Positions 44,447 to 54,772 of a stretch of 64,000 nucleotides of DNA are shown piece after piece. The DNA lies in NCBI GenBank assembly GCA_920105625.2, contig OV050030.1:142442291-142506290 (forward strand). The letters are read 5' to 3'. Position 1 is the stretch's first letter. Every line of letters starts with the position of its first letter. The stretch comes from Clusia tigrina (Eukaryota; Arthropoda; Insecta; Diptera; Clusiidae). A program made the translations under genes and the position numbers. The notes under the pieces are model-generated. The model saw nothing but the letters and a program-made list of their open reading frames with translations. It did no database searches and was not told the origin of the DNA.

Positions 44447-44700
44447 CGCCAGACATTGGTTTTTGTTCGGGACTCCTACCTAGCCAGTCTGGTCCACGGA
44501 TGGTACCCATTCTCTATACCATCATTGTGATAGACAGACAGACATAACTCCCGCCCCTCCTAAGAGGTTCAAAAGTAATGTCATTTGCCTACCAAGGGTC
44601 CCCTATCCGCCACCTGGAGACGCGTCCGATGGGATGGCAGGCAAATCCAACACGGACCCGAGTATATACTCAAGTCCATCAATTCCATTGCTACTATATA
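44447..44700 (-). other. LOA-type LINE 5' leader
   Basis: GC-rich relative to its surroundings, with no frame of note. GC content drops near 44690, which I take as the approximate 5' end. Confidence 0.5.
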
Positions 44701-45475
44701 AAGGTATTTTTTGGACCACAACTATGACTTAGCCCAATATGGAGAATTTTCGGAGCAAATCGGAGCAAAACAAAACTTTACTCCGATACCTTTATACCAC
44801 AATATTTAACAATATCACAACAACAAATCATACCAATGGAGCACAAAAAGAGCAAAATGGGCCAGAAGAGACTTTTCTTTACTACTATAATCGGTCAATT
44901 TTAAGAATTTCCCGACTGACATGAGAAATTTGCAAGGAATATATTTCCCCATACTTATATGGACACGAGTTCAAGAATTTAATTGTGTTATTTTTTATTT
45001 ATAGTGCCCGCCTCCAATTTAATTATTCCATACATCGGCTGAAGTCTTTTTTGTCCAATCAGACCATCAAACTGTTTAGTTTTGATTGTGGTTAGCATCC
45101 AACATTGTTATGAAATTATTGGTAATCTATGTGTGCCCGCTTAACGTATTAAACCGTAGAGTGTCTTTCAATTTAATATTGTTCAAATTTGTTTTCGTTT
45201 AGTCGTTTAGTGGTCATCGAACGAATTCGCATTCTGCCTATATCGTCCTGAAGTATCGAAGTTTACATTTCGCCTTTGCTGGCAAGTGCTCATGTAGTTT
45301 GTATTAGTCCTGCATTGAGAATTTCTAAAATTTCAATGTTGCCCGGAAACAACTGGGTTTGCATTACGTTTGTACTGGTTTGGAGGTCCTACAAATGTAT
45401 TGCTTGTCTTTCTGTTATAAAAATTTTCTCGTTGTTGTAGGTCTCGTCCGTTTCACTGTGACGTCATGAAAATAT
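44701..45475. other. no recognised gene
   Basis: A short plus-strand frame at 44739-44924 shows no known motif. 45000-45475 may be a decayed part of the BEL/Pao relic that follows, but I cannot show it. Confidence 0.35.
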
Positions 45476-45479
45476 TATT

Positions 45480-46113
45480 TTTCCTAATCATTCCTCTTTC
45501 TTCAAGTGTATAAACTGGTTCTCTTAGGTTTGTTATACCTCTCTGGCTAGTTTTGACAGCAATAGGACCAGTACGCTGCCGTCTACATGCGGTCTCAATT
45601 GGTATCGCCTAAAACGAATGTACGAGACTTATAATACTTTTTGGCTGGCCATTATAACTTTCAATCGGCAAATTCCTAAGATGCGCATAATGTGTCATCA
45701 CTTCACTGGCTTTGAATATTTTGCTCGACAACGGGCGACTAGAATGTGATAACTGTACTAATCTATATATTTTATTACATCCTCCGCGCAATAACACTAT
45801 AATAATCTCTACCATTTATGTTTTTCCACTTATTGTTTCGTTATTCAACCAATGCAGGTGTATGGTCTCCTCACGACCATATCCTTTCAATCAAGTTCAT
45901 GTTCGCCCCATCGTCCACAAAGTTGCCTATTATATTTTTCCCATAAATTTTTACGCGTATTGTCTGGAATAAAACCTTGTTGTCAATATCTACTCTGCAG
46001 CTGCGAATTGGCTGTTGTTGATGTTTATGGCTGCGGTACTCTAGACTAAACGCTTGGGTTTGATTCACAGTGTGGCAGGGTATGATACTTTTTTTGACAC
46101 CTATTGAAACCAC
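45480..46113 (-). pseudogene. BEL/Pao retrotransposon, protease-region fragment
   Basis: From 46113 down: RSCRVDIDNKVLFQTIRVKI, GNFVDDGANMNLIER (the D-x-G-A/S-x-x-x-L-I-E protease site of BEL/Pao elements; here D-D-G-A). Then come decayed sequence, VMTHYAHLRNLPIESYNGQP and KSIISLVHSF, then AIPIETACRRQRTGPIAVKT. In BEL/Pao polyproteins the protease is followed by an L-x-x-L-P-x-x-x-Y block and an I-G-x-x-x-x region, matching this order. No RT, integrase or LTR was seen. Several frames are used. Confidence 0.62.
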
Positions 46114-46413
46114 ATATTTTACGTGTGAACATAATTTAACATTTTCGATCTTGTTCCATTTCTCTTATAATACCAATTGTATAAGTTTTCGCCAAATACT
46201 TATGTAACTGCATTGAACGATGCATATTTTAAATATTTTCTCAGGTACTCTAACATACGCGAAATGACATTTCTCATTTGGATTAGTTAAATGATGCTCC
46301 CCCTTAATGTTTCTCAAAACTGTGATCATATCTCTTTCGGTAAGAAAGCAAATATAGTGCTTACCATTAAACAGTAAGCCAACAATTACAATAATTCCAA
46401 CGAAGATGCTCTC

Positions 46414-48215
46414 TCATAATATATCAGTTAAACACCAATAACTCAGCAAATGGTCAATATCATCAGCATACACCAAAAGCACGACACTCTTATTAAGGAT
46501 AGTACCAGTGAGATTCAATTCAACTGCGTGGATAATTTTTTCCAGCATTAGGTTGAAGAAGTCGCACGACAGGGCGTCACTCTGTCTGAAGCCTCGCTTC
46601 GTGTCAAAAGGGTCGGAGAGCTCTTTTCCAATTTCGTAACCATCTTCCATAACCTGATTAGCTTTGCAGGGACGCCAATTTCAGACATAGCGGCATATAG
46701 TTGGCTCCTTATCGTGCTATCAGAAGCGGCCTTGAAATCGACAAAAGAATGGTTGGTGCCAATTTGATCCTCAAGTGTCTTTTACAAGATTTGACGTATA
46801 GCGAAGATTTGGTCAATGGTACTTTTACCATTCGTGAAACCGCACTGAAAGGTCCAATCAACTCGATAACGATTGGTCTCAGTCATTCGCAGAGAACGTC
46901 ACATATGATTTTGTATGCGATGTTAAGAAGACTAATTCCGCGGTAGTTACTGCAGACTGGGCAGAGTGAACCCAGGTTCCAGTTGCTGGGCATGCATTCT
47001 TTCGACCATATTCTGCACAAGAGCTGATGTACACGCTTCGCAAGTTCTTCGCCTCCAGTCTTAAACAGCTCCGCCGATAATCTATCGGCTCCAGCAGACT
47101 TTTTGTTTTTCAGTCGCCTAATGGCTGTTAAGACTTCAATATAATCGGGCGGCGCTATTTCGATTTCATCATCAGAAACCGAATGCTCGTATTCAGCTTC
47201 GTCGTTAGCGTCACTGCTGTCGCCATTTAGCAGTTTCGTGAAGTGTTCTCGCCATAACGTAACTGTACTCCACTCCGGACGTCTTTGCAGGAAATGGCAC
47301 CGGTCTTGAAACATTTCGCTTAAAAAAAATTTCGAGCCATATTCCTGCTGCCAAACATCTCGAGCTCCTTGCACTCTCTTAGTTCCGCTTCTCGTTTTTT
47401 ACTTCGAAAAATACGTTGTTCATCAATCCTCTTATATGTGTATCTTTCCTTGACAGCTCGCGTAACACACGACCCCTGGGTGGCTCGGTATGCTTTGTTT
47501 TTGTCTGCAGCAGCGTTGTGGCACTCTTCGTCATACCAAATGGTGTTTTTTGGCCGATGGTAACCCACCACATCTACAGCCACTATGCGCATGGAGTGGG
47601 AAATATGCGTCCACTGCGCACATATATCATCACGTCGAGGGTGAGTATCTGCAAGGAGACTAGCAAGGCGGGTCGCGAAGTCATCAGCTGTCCATTGTGA
47701 CTGCAGCTTCTGGACGTCAAATTTTCTCGGAGCACTTGAACGTGCCTTTTTTGCCCCACTGACACGAGTGCGAACCTTTGCTGCTACAAGGTAATGGTCC
47801 GAGTCCATGTTGGCGCCTCAGATTGTATGCACGTCCAATACGCTGGAGACGTGTCATCCATCTAGCACAACGTAATCAATATGGTTTCGCGTTTTCTGAT
47901 CGGGGGAGAGCCAGGTGGCTTTGTGGATATCGATATGTTTGAACATACTGATACTGACTACCATGTTCCGGGCCGCGGCGATATCAATCAGCCTGAATCC
48001 GTTGTCGGATGATTTGCTGTGCAGGCAGAAATTTTTGACCGTTGTGCCAAAGACTCCCTCTCTACCCACCTTAGCGTTAAAGTCGCCAAGCACGATTTTT
48101 ACATCATGGGAGGGTTGTCAGCGGTCGCTAGCTTTTTCAAGGCGACCATAGAAGGTGTCCTTGGTCACAGCGTCTTTCTCGTCCATTGGAGTGTGGGCGC
48201 AGATGAGGCTGATAT
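46414..48215 (-). pseudogene. RTE-type LINE, 5'-truncated (endonuclease and RT)
   Basis: From about 48215 down: decayed endonuclease N-terminus, MLGDFNAKVGREGVFGTTVK, DNGFRLIDIAAARNMVVSIS, TWLSPDQKTRNHIDYVVLDG, DSDHYLVAAKVRTR (catalytic SDHYLV), NTIWYDEECHNA. RT: AIRRLKNKKSAGADRLSAEL, MPSNWNLGSLCPVC, NYRGISLLNIAYKI, then a gap, and EPFD-like SDPFDTKRGFRQSDALSCDF and LLVYADDIDHLL (YADD intact). The order and the GDFNAKVG/NHIDYV wording fit the RTE clade. It has no ORF1 and is truncated within the endonuclease, as is usual after incomplete reverse transcription. Confidence 0.88.
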
Positions 48216-48219
48216 GAAA

Positions 48220-48595
48220 AAAATTGGCATAAACGATCAAAAGCAAAAGAGAATTTCTTTAGCACCACAAAAAAAGCACAGATGCCTCTCAATTAGATCC
48301 GGACGCACTACCTATCCCTAAAATTTCACAGCTCTCTTGGAGTTTAGAATGTGACTCTCCAAATTTAATCGCATCGCCTGCAATACAAAATAAAGACAAC
48401 AAAGGTTCTGCTACGTGTATATATATGGAACTACAACTAAGCAATGTAGCAAATAAAAGTTTAGAAATTCAGAAAGCAAAACCAAACACAGTTACATAAA
48501 CACTTATTGATCGATACATAACAATAAACCAAAAATGCAAAACGCTTGCCAAGGCAGAAGATAAGAAATTTGTTAAAACAAAATTTCTTCTAACT
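48220..48595. other. no recognised gene; probable 5' part of the Jockey LINE
   Basis: AT-rich sequence between the RTE end and the first readable Jockey ORF1 residues. Short frames only. Confidence 0.35.
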
Positions 48596-48599
48596 GCAA

Positions 48600-49470
48600 C
48601 CGTTTTTCTCTACTAAGCGATAATGCTGAACCAGATCTAAAAAAAGATATTCCATTCAAACCAGTACAAACCAGCCTGCGCGAATGCAGCCAAAATATGT
48701 TAATAAAAAATATTGCTAGCTTAATTGATAAAAATAATTTTCAGGTAATTCCGCTGCTAAAAGGTAAAATACAGGAAACAATAACAATTCAAATTTACTC
48801 AAAAAAGAACTATCGTACAGTTGTTTCTTACCTCGAGGAAATAAACAAAAAGTACTACACGTATCAGTTAGATTAGCAAAGGCTTGGTTATTAAAGGCAT
48901 AGAACCTGAAGTAGACCCTATAAAACTAAAAGGTGCTCTGCAAGAGTCTGGATTCACAGTGAAAACTGTTTTTAATATTAAGAATCGGGACAAAGTTCTG
49001 CAACCACTTTTCAGAATTGAGCTCGAACCAGGAAACATTACTCGAAATCAAATTGACCCACCCCATCTACAACCTACGATATTTACTGCATCGTAGAATA
49101 ACGTAGAATAAAAACATGGAGCCTTGCAATCGTAAAGGGCCAATACAATGCACAAACTGTCAAGAGTATGGTCATTTAAAATCTTACTGTACCCTACGCA
49201 CTGTATGCTTTGCGTATGGTGGCTTCTATCCATCAACCGAATGCAAGGTGAACAGAAGTGCGAAAGACTCAGAAAAATGCAGCAATTGTAGAGGTAATCA
49301 AACGGCCAATTACAGAAGCTGCCCGATATATACTCAATTAAAAACTAATATGAATCAAACTGCTAAAACATGTCTTACTCAAAAATATAGTGCTGTGCCT
49401 AACTACACAAACCATATTGGAACCAGCACAGAAAACATCTCTTCATCCCCTAGCTATGCGAATGTATGAA
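48600..49470 (+). pseudogene. Jockey-type LINE ORF1 (second Jockey element)
   Basis: Readable from NRFSLLSDNAEPDL through ECSQNMLIKNIASLIDKNNF and KKNYRTVVSYLEEINKKYYT, a TAG, GIEPEVDPIKLKGALQESGF (the G-I-x-x-x-x-x-x-x-I-x-x-x-L-x-x-x-G-F motif of Jockey gags), then knuckles CTNCQEYGHLKSYC, CFAYGGFYPSTEC (Cys to Tyr; His lost) and CSNCRGNQTANYRSCP. It ends SSSPSYANV-stop, with ORF1 C-terminal residues continuing beyond. The gene is followed by the inserted errantivirus; the ORF2 start is on the far side at 59122. Confidence 0.82.
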
Positions 49471-49604
49471 AAACTGGCATTTCACATAAATCGAGTAACG
49501 CTATGTAAGCTCAAAAATTAGAAACATTCACATTGAACTTGTCCCAGTGCATTACTTTTTAGCTTTATGTCGTCCAAGCAATCCATGATTCCAGAGTTTG
49601 TACG

Positions 49605-49855
49605 AGTTAAGGAACAAAATATTTAATAACAAATGCAAGCTCAGCAATTCACCGTTTCCACAGCGCAACCTGCACTTGCATTCGTTGCAACCAAAGCAAG
49701 CTTAGCAGTTCACCGTTCTCACAACGGTCACCTTTCCAACAATATATACCTCACGTGTATCTGGTAAAGTTGCTAACGATGGGTTTACACCTGCTATCGG
49801 CTACCTGCGACCGAGCTTTGTTTTTTTTTAACAATAAATTTATAAAAGACTAACT
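49605..49855 (+). repeat. errantivirus 5' LTR, 251 bp
   Basis: AGTTAAGGAACAAAAT...AAAAGACTAACT. It shares with the 3' LTR CAAATGCAAGCTCAGCA, TTCTCACAACGGTCACC and CGGCTACCTGCGACCGAGCT. It lacks about 90 bp after GAGCTTT that the 3' copy has. Confidence 0.88.
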
Positions 49856-50405
49856 GGAGCAAGAGCAGTAAGTGAACAGTAAGTGCTGAAAAGTTTGTGA
49901 GGCCAACGAATAAAGGCCACATAAAATAAAAAGTGCAACTTAATAAATAAACTTTGCAATATACAAAGTACCACTAAATAAAAAAAAGTGCAACTAAATA
50001 AATGAACAACTGCAAGTACCACTGAACAAATAAAATGCTACTAAAAAAATTATTTAACAAAGTGCCGCTAGTTCATCCGTTGGTTCACACATTCAGAGAA
50101 AAGGAGATCCTAACATACTCTTGGTAAGGCCCCTTAGTAGACAGCGAAAAGGACGTTCGATCTGGCGGACAGCCAACCAAGGAAGGGATAACTTTATTGG
50201 ACAGCAAGAAAAATTATCACCCTTGTATTAGTATTGTAAGTCATAACTATATTATAGAGTAATACATATTAACGTAAGCTAAATTCGATTGAATTAATAA
50301 ACACATACAAAATATATCTACGTTTTATAAAAGTTAAGAAAAAAGAATACAGCAATTAGAAAGTGACAAAATTATAAGAAAATTATACTGTATAACAAAA
50401 TAAGA
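49856..50405 (+). other. errantivirus leader
   Basis: The primer site would begin at or near 49855 (TGGAGCAAGAGC); I cannot match it to a tRNA with confidence. The rest is AT-rich with repeated AGTGCAACTAAATAAA-like words (49930-50035) and no gene. Confidence 0.5.
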
Positions 50406-51190
50406 AAATGCTTAACAGCACATTATGCTGATGGAAGAGACTTGGGAACTCTCGAATATCAGATGGCTAACTTGGTTCAAGGACAGAAAACGGTGCAAGA
50501 ATTTTACCAACAAGTATATTCGCACCTATCATTAATACTTAATATTATATCTTATTATTAGACTTACCCAGCCTCCTAGGAATGAAAGAGCCAACCCATC
50601 TACCTCAAGCATTGCTATTATGCTTAAAACTTCAAAATCAAAATTTTAGAGCACAATACGCTTACAATAGAAACAACAACAATCAAAGACAACAACTGAC
50701 GACACCTAAACAGAACAGAACAGAATACAATAGAAATCATTATCAACAAAATCATTACCAACCAAAATCATTATCAACCAAATCATTACCAACAAAATCA
50801 TTACCAACCAATTCAGTACCAACCAAATCATTATCAACAAAAGATTACCAACTAAATCCTTACCAACAATTAACCAACTACCAATAACCAAACACATCAA
50901 AACCATTTCAACAAAACTACGCACCACCGAGACCTACGGCACCAAAGCCTCAACCAAAGCCAACCCCAATGGAAATTGACGCTAATAGACCACAATATCG
51001 CCAAATAGATAAGAGACCACCTGAATCCATACAAGATAAACCACCATATAAAATGCAAAGGAACTTTCATATACACACAGCACAAGACATAGATCAAAGA
51101 ACAGAAACAGGAAACCACAATGTTTTGAAGAGCAAGCTAATAACGATAACATTGAATTTCAAGATGTATCCTATATTCATTTTTTAGAAT
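50406..51190 (+). pseudogene. errantivirus gag, C-terminal part
   Basis: Readable as ADGRDLGTLEYQMANLVQGQ and KTVQEFYQQVYSHLSLIL (capsid region of 17.6/297-like gags), then after a shift EPTHLPQALLLCLKLQNQNF and RAQYAYNRNNNNQRQQ. A low-complexity tract at 50740-50880 consists of about eight imperfect units of the type ACCAACCAAATCATT, encoding Q-P-N-H-Y-Q repeats in the ancestral frame. The N-terminal half is not readable. No zinc knuckle, as is usual for this errantivirus group. Confidence 0.75.
50740..50880 (+). repeat. imperfect tandem repeat in errantivirus gag
   Basis: Units ATCATTACCAACCAA and ATCATTATCAACAAA alternate with small length changes. The repeat is open in more than one frame because few stops occur in it. 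Confidence 0.8.
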
Positions 51191-51204
51191 AAATAAATTC
51201 GTTG

Positions 51205-52200
51205 CCATACTTTCAATGCAAAACGAAGAGTGGAGAAATCTACAAAACTTTAGTCGACACAGGCTCGAAACAAATGGTTGACAATAATTGATCTGAAAAG
51301 TGGTTTTCACCAGATTCCGCTTAAGGAATGATGACGAAAAAACCAGAATTTTCAATAAATCAAGGAAAATAAGAACTTTCCAAGTTGCCATTCGCTTTAA
51401 AGAATGCGCCTGCAATTTTTCAACGTGCACTCGACGATATTCTCAGAGAGCAGATCGGAAAAATATACTTTGTCTACATAGACGACATAGAAATATTCAG
51501 CCCAGATGAAAAATCTCACGCAAATCATATCTCCAAGGTTTTCGAAACTTTAGCAAAGGCCAATATGAAACACAGGTTGACAAATGCCAATTTAAAAAAA
51601 AAAAAATGGAATATTTAGGCTTTGTTATATCTTCTCAATGTGTTTCCACGAATCCAACAAAAGTTCAAGCAATAGTAAATGTCCCGTATCCCAAAACATT
51701 AAAAGAACTGCGTTCATTTTTAGGACTCTCGGGTTACTACCGAAGATTCGTCTTGGATTATGCAAAAATCGCGAAACCGTTAACAATATTACTACGCGGA
51801 GCGGACGGAAGAGTATCTAAGAATGTTTCTAAAAAAGAAATATTATTAAACGAAAACGCAGAAAAGGCGTTTGATCAAATAAAGAACGTATTAATTTCAA
51901 AAGAGGTCGTGTTAGCTTACCCAAACTACGATAAAGAGTTTCATCTGACTACGGATGCCTCGAACTACGCCATTGGCGCAGTATTAGAACAAAACAATAG
52001 ACCAATAACCTATATTTGCCGAACACCCAGTAAATCCGAAGAATCATATGCCGCTAACGAGTGTGAGCTTTTAGCCATTATATGGACTCTGAAAACGTTA
52101 CGAAAATGAAATTATTTACAAACCTGGAAAGTCAAACGTAGTAGCGGACACGTTATCCCGACCATCTCATATAAATTCATCTCATAATTTAATCGCCACA
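51205..52200 (+). pseudogene. errantivirus protease trace, RT and RNase H
   Basis: The protease is reduced to YKTLVDTGSKQM near 51240-51270 and passes directly into RT at LTIIDLKSGFHQIPLKE (first Asp), so the RT fingers are deleted. Then LPFALKNAPAIFQRALDDIL and FVYIDDIEIFSPDE (YIDD site), a shift in an A-run near 51600, EYLGFVISSQCV, FLGLSGYYRRFVLDYAKIAK, FHLTTDASNYAIGAVLEQ (RNase H Asp) and YAANECELLAIIWTLKTLRK (Glu). About 30 residues are lost at 52108, after which IIYKPGKSNVVADTLSRPS is readable. Confidence 0.88.
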
Positions 52201-53400
52201 ACAGAAGTACCAGTAAACGTATTTAGAAATCAAATTTTCATTGAAGTAGATCAAGAAAACACCTATAAATTTTCAATTCCATTTCCCACATACCGTAGAC
52301 ACACAATTAAGAGACAAACATATTCAGAGCAAGATCTAATTGAAATCCTTAAACGATATCTTAACACCTCAGTAATAAATGGACTATGTACATCAGAATG
52401 TATCATGGGAACCATTCAAAATTTACCCAGACCATTTTAGAAATTATAAAGTTAGATACACTCAGTTAATTGTAAAAGATCTACTAATACCAGAAGAGCA
52501 AGAGCAGTGCATTTTAGTAGAACACCGAAGAGCTCACCGTTATGCAGTAGAGAACAAAAATCAACTACTAGAAAAATTTTATTTTCCTCAATGTTAAACA
52601 AAGCTAAAAATCTTGTTAAACAGTGTTGAATTTGCAATGTACAAAAATATGACAGACGTCCACCAAATCCAGTTATTTCAGCAACTCCCATACCCCAATA
52701 TCCAGGACAAATAGTACATTTAGACATTTACATATCAGAAAAAGACTTATTCTTACGGCAATAGACAAGTTTTCAAAATATGCCCAGACTAGAATCCCTC
52801 ACTCAAGAGCAGTAGAACACGTTAAAGAACCATTGAGACAATTATTAATGACATTTGGAACTCCAGAAATGTTAGTTATTGACAACCAAAAAGCTTTCAA
52901 CTCAGCATCGATAATGTTTATGTTAGAAGACCAGCCAAAAATCAAAGTTTACAGAACACCACCATATATGATTAATAGGTAATGTAATGGTCAAGTGGAA
53001 AGATTCCATTTTAAATTATCAGAGATACTTAGGTGTGTAAAAAAGGAAAATTTGATGAACTTTTAGACAATGTTGTTTACAGATATAATTTTACCATACA
53101 CTCAACGACAAAATGCAAACCAACAGAACTTTTTTTTAGACGAAGAGTTAGCACAAACCCTGAGATTTACGAACAAATTAAATAGAACAACATACAGAAA
53201 CTTAAAGCAAAACAAGGTTTGGACATAAAATATCACAACAAAAATAGGACGTAATAAACTACACCCTAGGACAGACAATTTACGTAAAAACTAACAAAAG
53301 ACATGGCACAAAATTAACACAGATACAAAACAGAAATTGTAAAGGAAACAGAACAAGCACAGTACTAACAGCAACTGGCCGTATTATCCGTAAAAGTTTA
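52201..53400 (+). pseudogene. errantivirus integrase
   Basis: Zinc domain: EEQEQCILVEHRRAHRYAVE with H...H, and QCXICNVQKYDRRP for the CC pair (stop in between). Core: YPGQIVHLDIYISEKDLFLT (first Asp), IDKFSKYAQTRI, GTPEMLVIDNQKAFNSASI (second Asp), YMINR-stop-CNGQVERFHFKL (Glu). After that only scattered residues. The catalytic triad is present in the sequence, but at least five stops or shifts interrupt it. It ends before env. Confidence 0.85.
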
Positions 53401-53529
53401 ATCAGAAATTAATTACAGGTTACTTATAGCAGTCGCTAACGGACAAGTACAAATACTGGACTATAGTAAATCACTGCTTATTACTATTGACATCGGAACA
53501 GCAAAAATCAAACGGGAACCTTTAAAATT

Positions 53530-54169
53530 ATACATATAATAGAAATAAGTAAATATAATGAACTTATTTATAGCATTGAAAAAACAATAGGCATTTTAAA
53601 AGGCGACAACAATAATTGTCCAATTCTCTTATCGTTAATTAATCAAATAAAACTACATATGAAAAGGCTAAATATTCATAGTAAAATAGAAAAATGAGCA
53701 ATTAATACATTAGGCAGCACATGGAAATGGGTTACAGGCACACCCGACCATAACGACATTGTTATATTAGAAAACAAGTTAATGATATACGATTATTACA
53801 AAATAACAACAACCAAGTGGTCTTAAATCAATTCATTGAAAGTAAAATAAACAAAATTACAGCTATAACAAATAAAATTATAAAATTTCAAGTAAATAGT
53901 ACCAGTAAGTTTGAAATAAAAAATAATTTCGCTTTGAGAATTATATACAAACTAGAATTACTAAAGGAAGAAATAGTCAATATTGCCTAAGCGATTCAAT
54001 GGGCGAAAGCAAATATTGTAAATTTTTTTATTATAGCTGATAGTGAAATAAGATTAGCAGAAGAAATGTTTAATAAAGAAAATATCCCTTACGTAAACAT
54101 TGATGAGGCATTAGAATTTGCTGATGTTAAAATAGCAGCAAGTAAAGACAGTTTAATATATATTATATC
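53530..54169 (+). pseudogene. errantivirus env, N-terminal/central part
   Basis: Readable as YSIEKTIGILKGDNNNCPIL, INTLGSTWKWVTGTPDHNDI (the G-S-x-W-K-W-x-x-G-x-P-D-x-x-D motif that follows the furin-like site in insect errantivirus env proteins) and, after decayed sequence, DSEIRLAEEMFNKENIPYVN with VDEALEF-like text to LIYIIS. The frame is broken several times. It is cut at 54170 by an R1-clade LINE. The rest of the protein is beyond that insertion (57930-58670). Confidence 0.78.
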
Positions 54170-54248
54170 AAAGGAAGAAGTACACCAAGCCGTAAAGGAG
54201 TCACTTCCCGAAAATATGAGAACTGCTTCGTATGGGGATATGGTAACA
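54170..54248 (+). repeat. 79-bp direct duplication at the 5' end of the R1-clade LINE
   Basis: 54170-54248 and 54328-54406 are identical but for one base (TTCG/TTCC). The first copy is fused in frame to env. Confidence 0.92.
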
Positions 54249-54772
54249 CACTACAGGAGTCAGCAGTTGTGACTGATCTTAAGCCAAGAGCCACTATAGA
54301 GATACGAGATCTCGATCTGCTCGCCACAAAGGAAGAAGTACACCAAGCCGTAAAGGAGTCACTTCCCGAAAATATGAGAACTGCTTCCTATGGGGATATG
54401 GTAACAACTATAACAGCACCAAATAGTCAGGAGAAGGTGCGAGCGTATGTAATGATATCATCGGAGCTCGCCAATATACTGCTGAAGAAAGATCGCATCA
54501 GGACCGAATGGGTTAACTGCAGATTAAGGACAGGGCATAACACAAAACGGTGTTTCCGGTGCTTTGCTCCTGGTCATCTAACATGGCAGTGCAAAGGACC
54601 TGACAGGAAAGGTCAAGGCCTGTGCATACGATGTGGCGAAACGGGGCACAAATTAAAAGAGTGCAGTAACACCCCAAAGTGCTGCCTCTGCGTTGATACT
54701 CAATGCAGTCCGGTAGACCATATGCCGAGCTCAAGTAGATGCGCGGTGAGCAAAAAATTGACACCTAAATGA
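54249..54772 (+). pseudogene. R1-clade LINE ORF1, C-terminal part
   Basis: Open from 54269: LKPRATIEIRDLDLLATKEE, VHQAVKESLPENMRTASYGD, VRAYVMISSELANILLKKDR, then three zinc knuckles CFRCFAPGHLTWQC, CIRCGETGHKLKEC and CCLCVDTQCSPVDHMPSSS-R-C. This is the standard R1/TRAS/SART arrangement. The N-terminal half is absent through 5' truncation. The TGA at 54770-54772 overlaps the ORF2 ATG (ATGA at 54769-54772), the known reinitiation arrangement of this clade. This part has no internal stop. Confidence 0.88.

Larger units (their letters stand above)
39860..44700 (-). mobile_element. LOA-type LINE, near full length
   Basis: Two ORFs, endonuclease, RT and RNase H, on the minus strand, with a 5' leader up to about 44690 and a 3' end near 39860. 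ORF1 ends and ORF2 begins in TGATG (43149-43153). RNase H after RT plus a DUF4780-like ORF1 suggests the LOA clade. It is the most intact LINE of the window but is clearly inactive. Confidence 0.85.
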
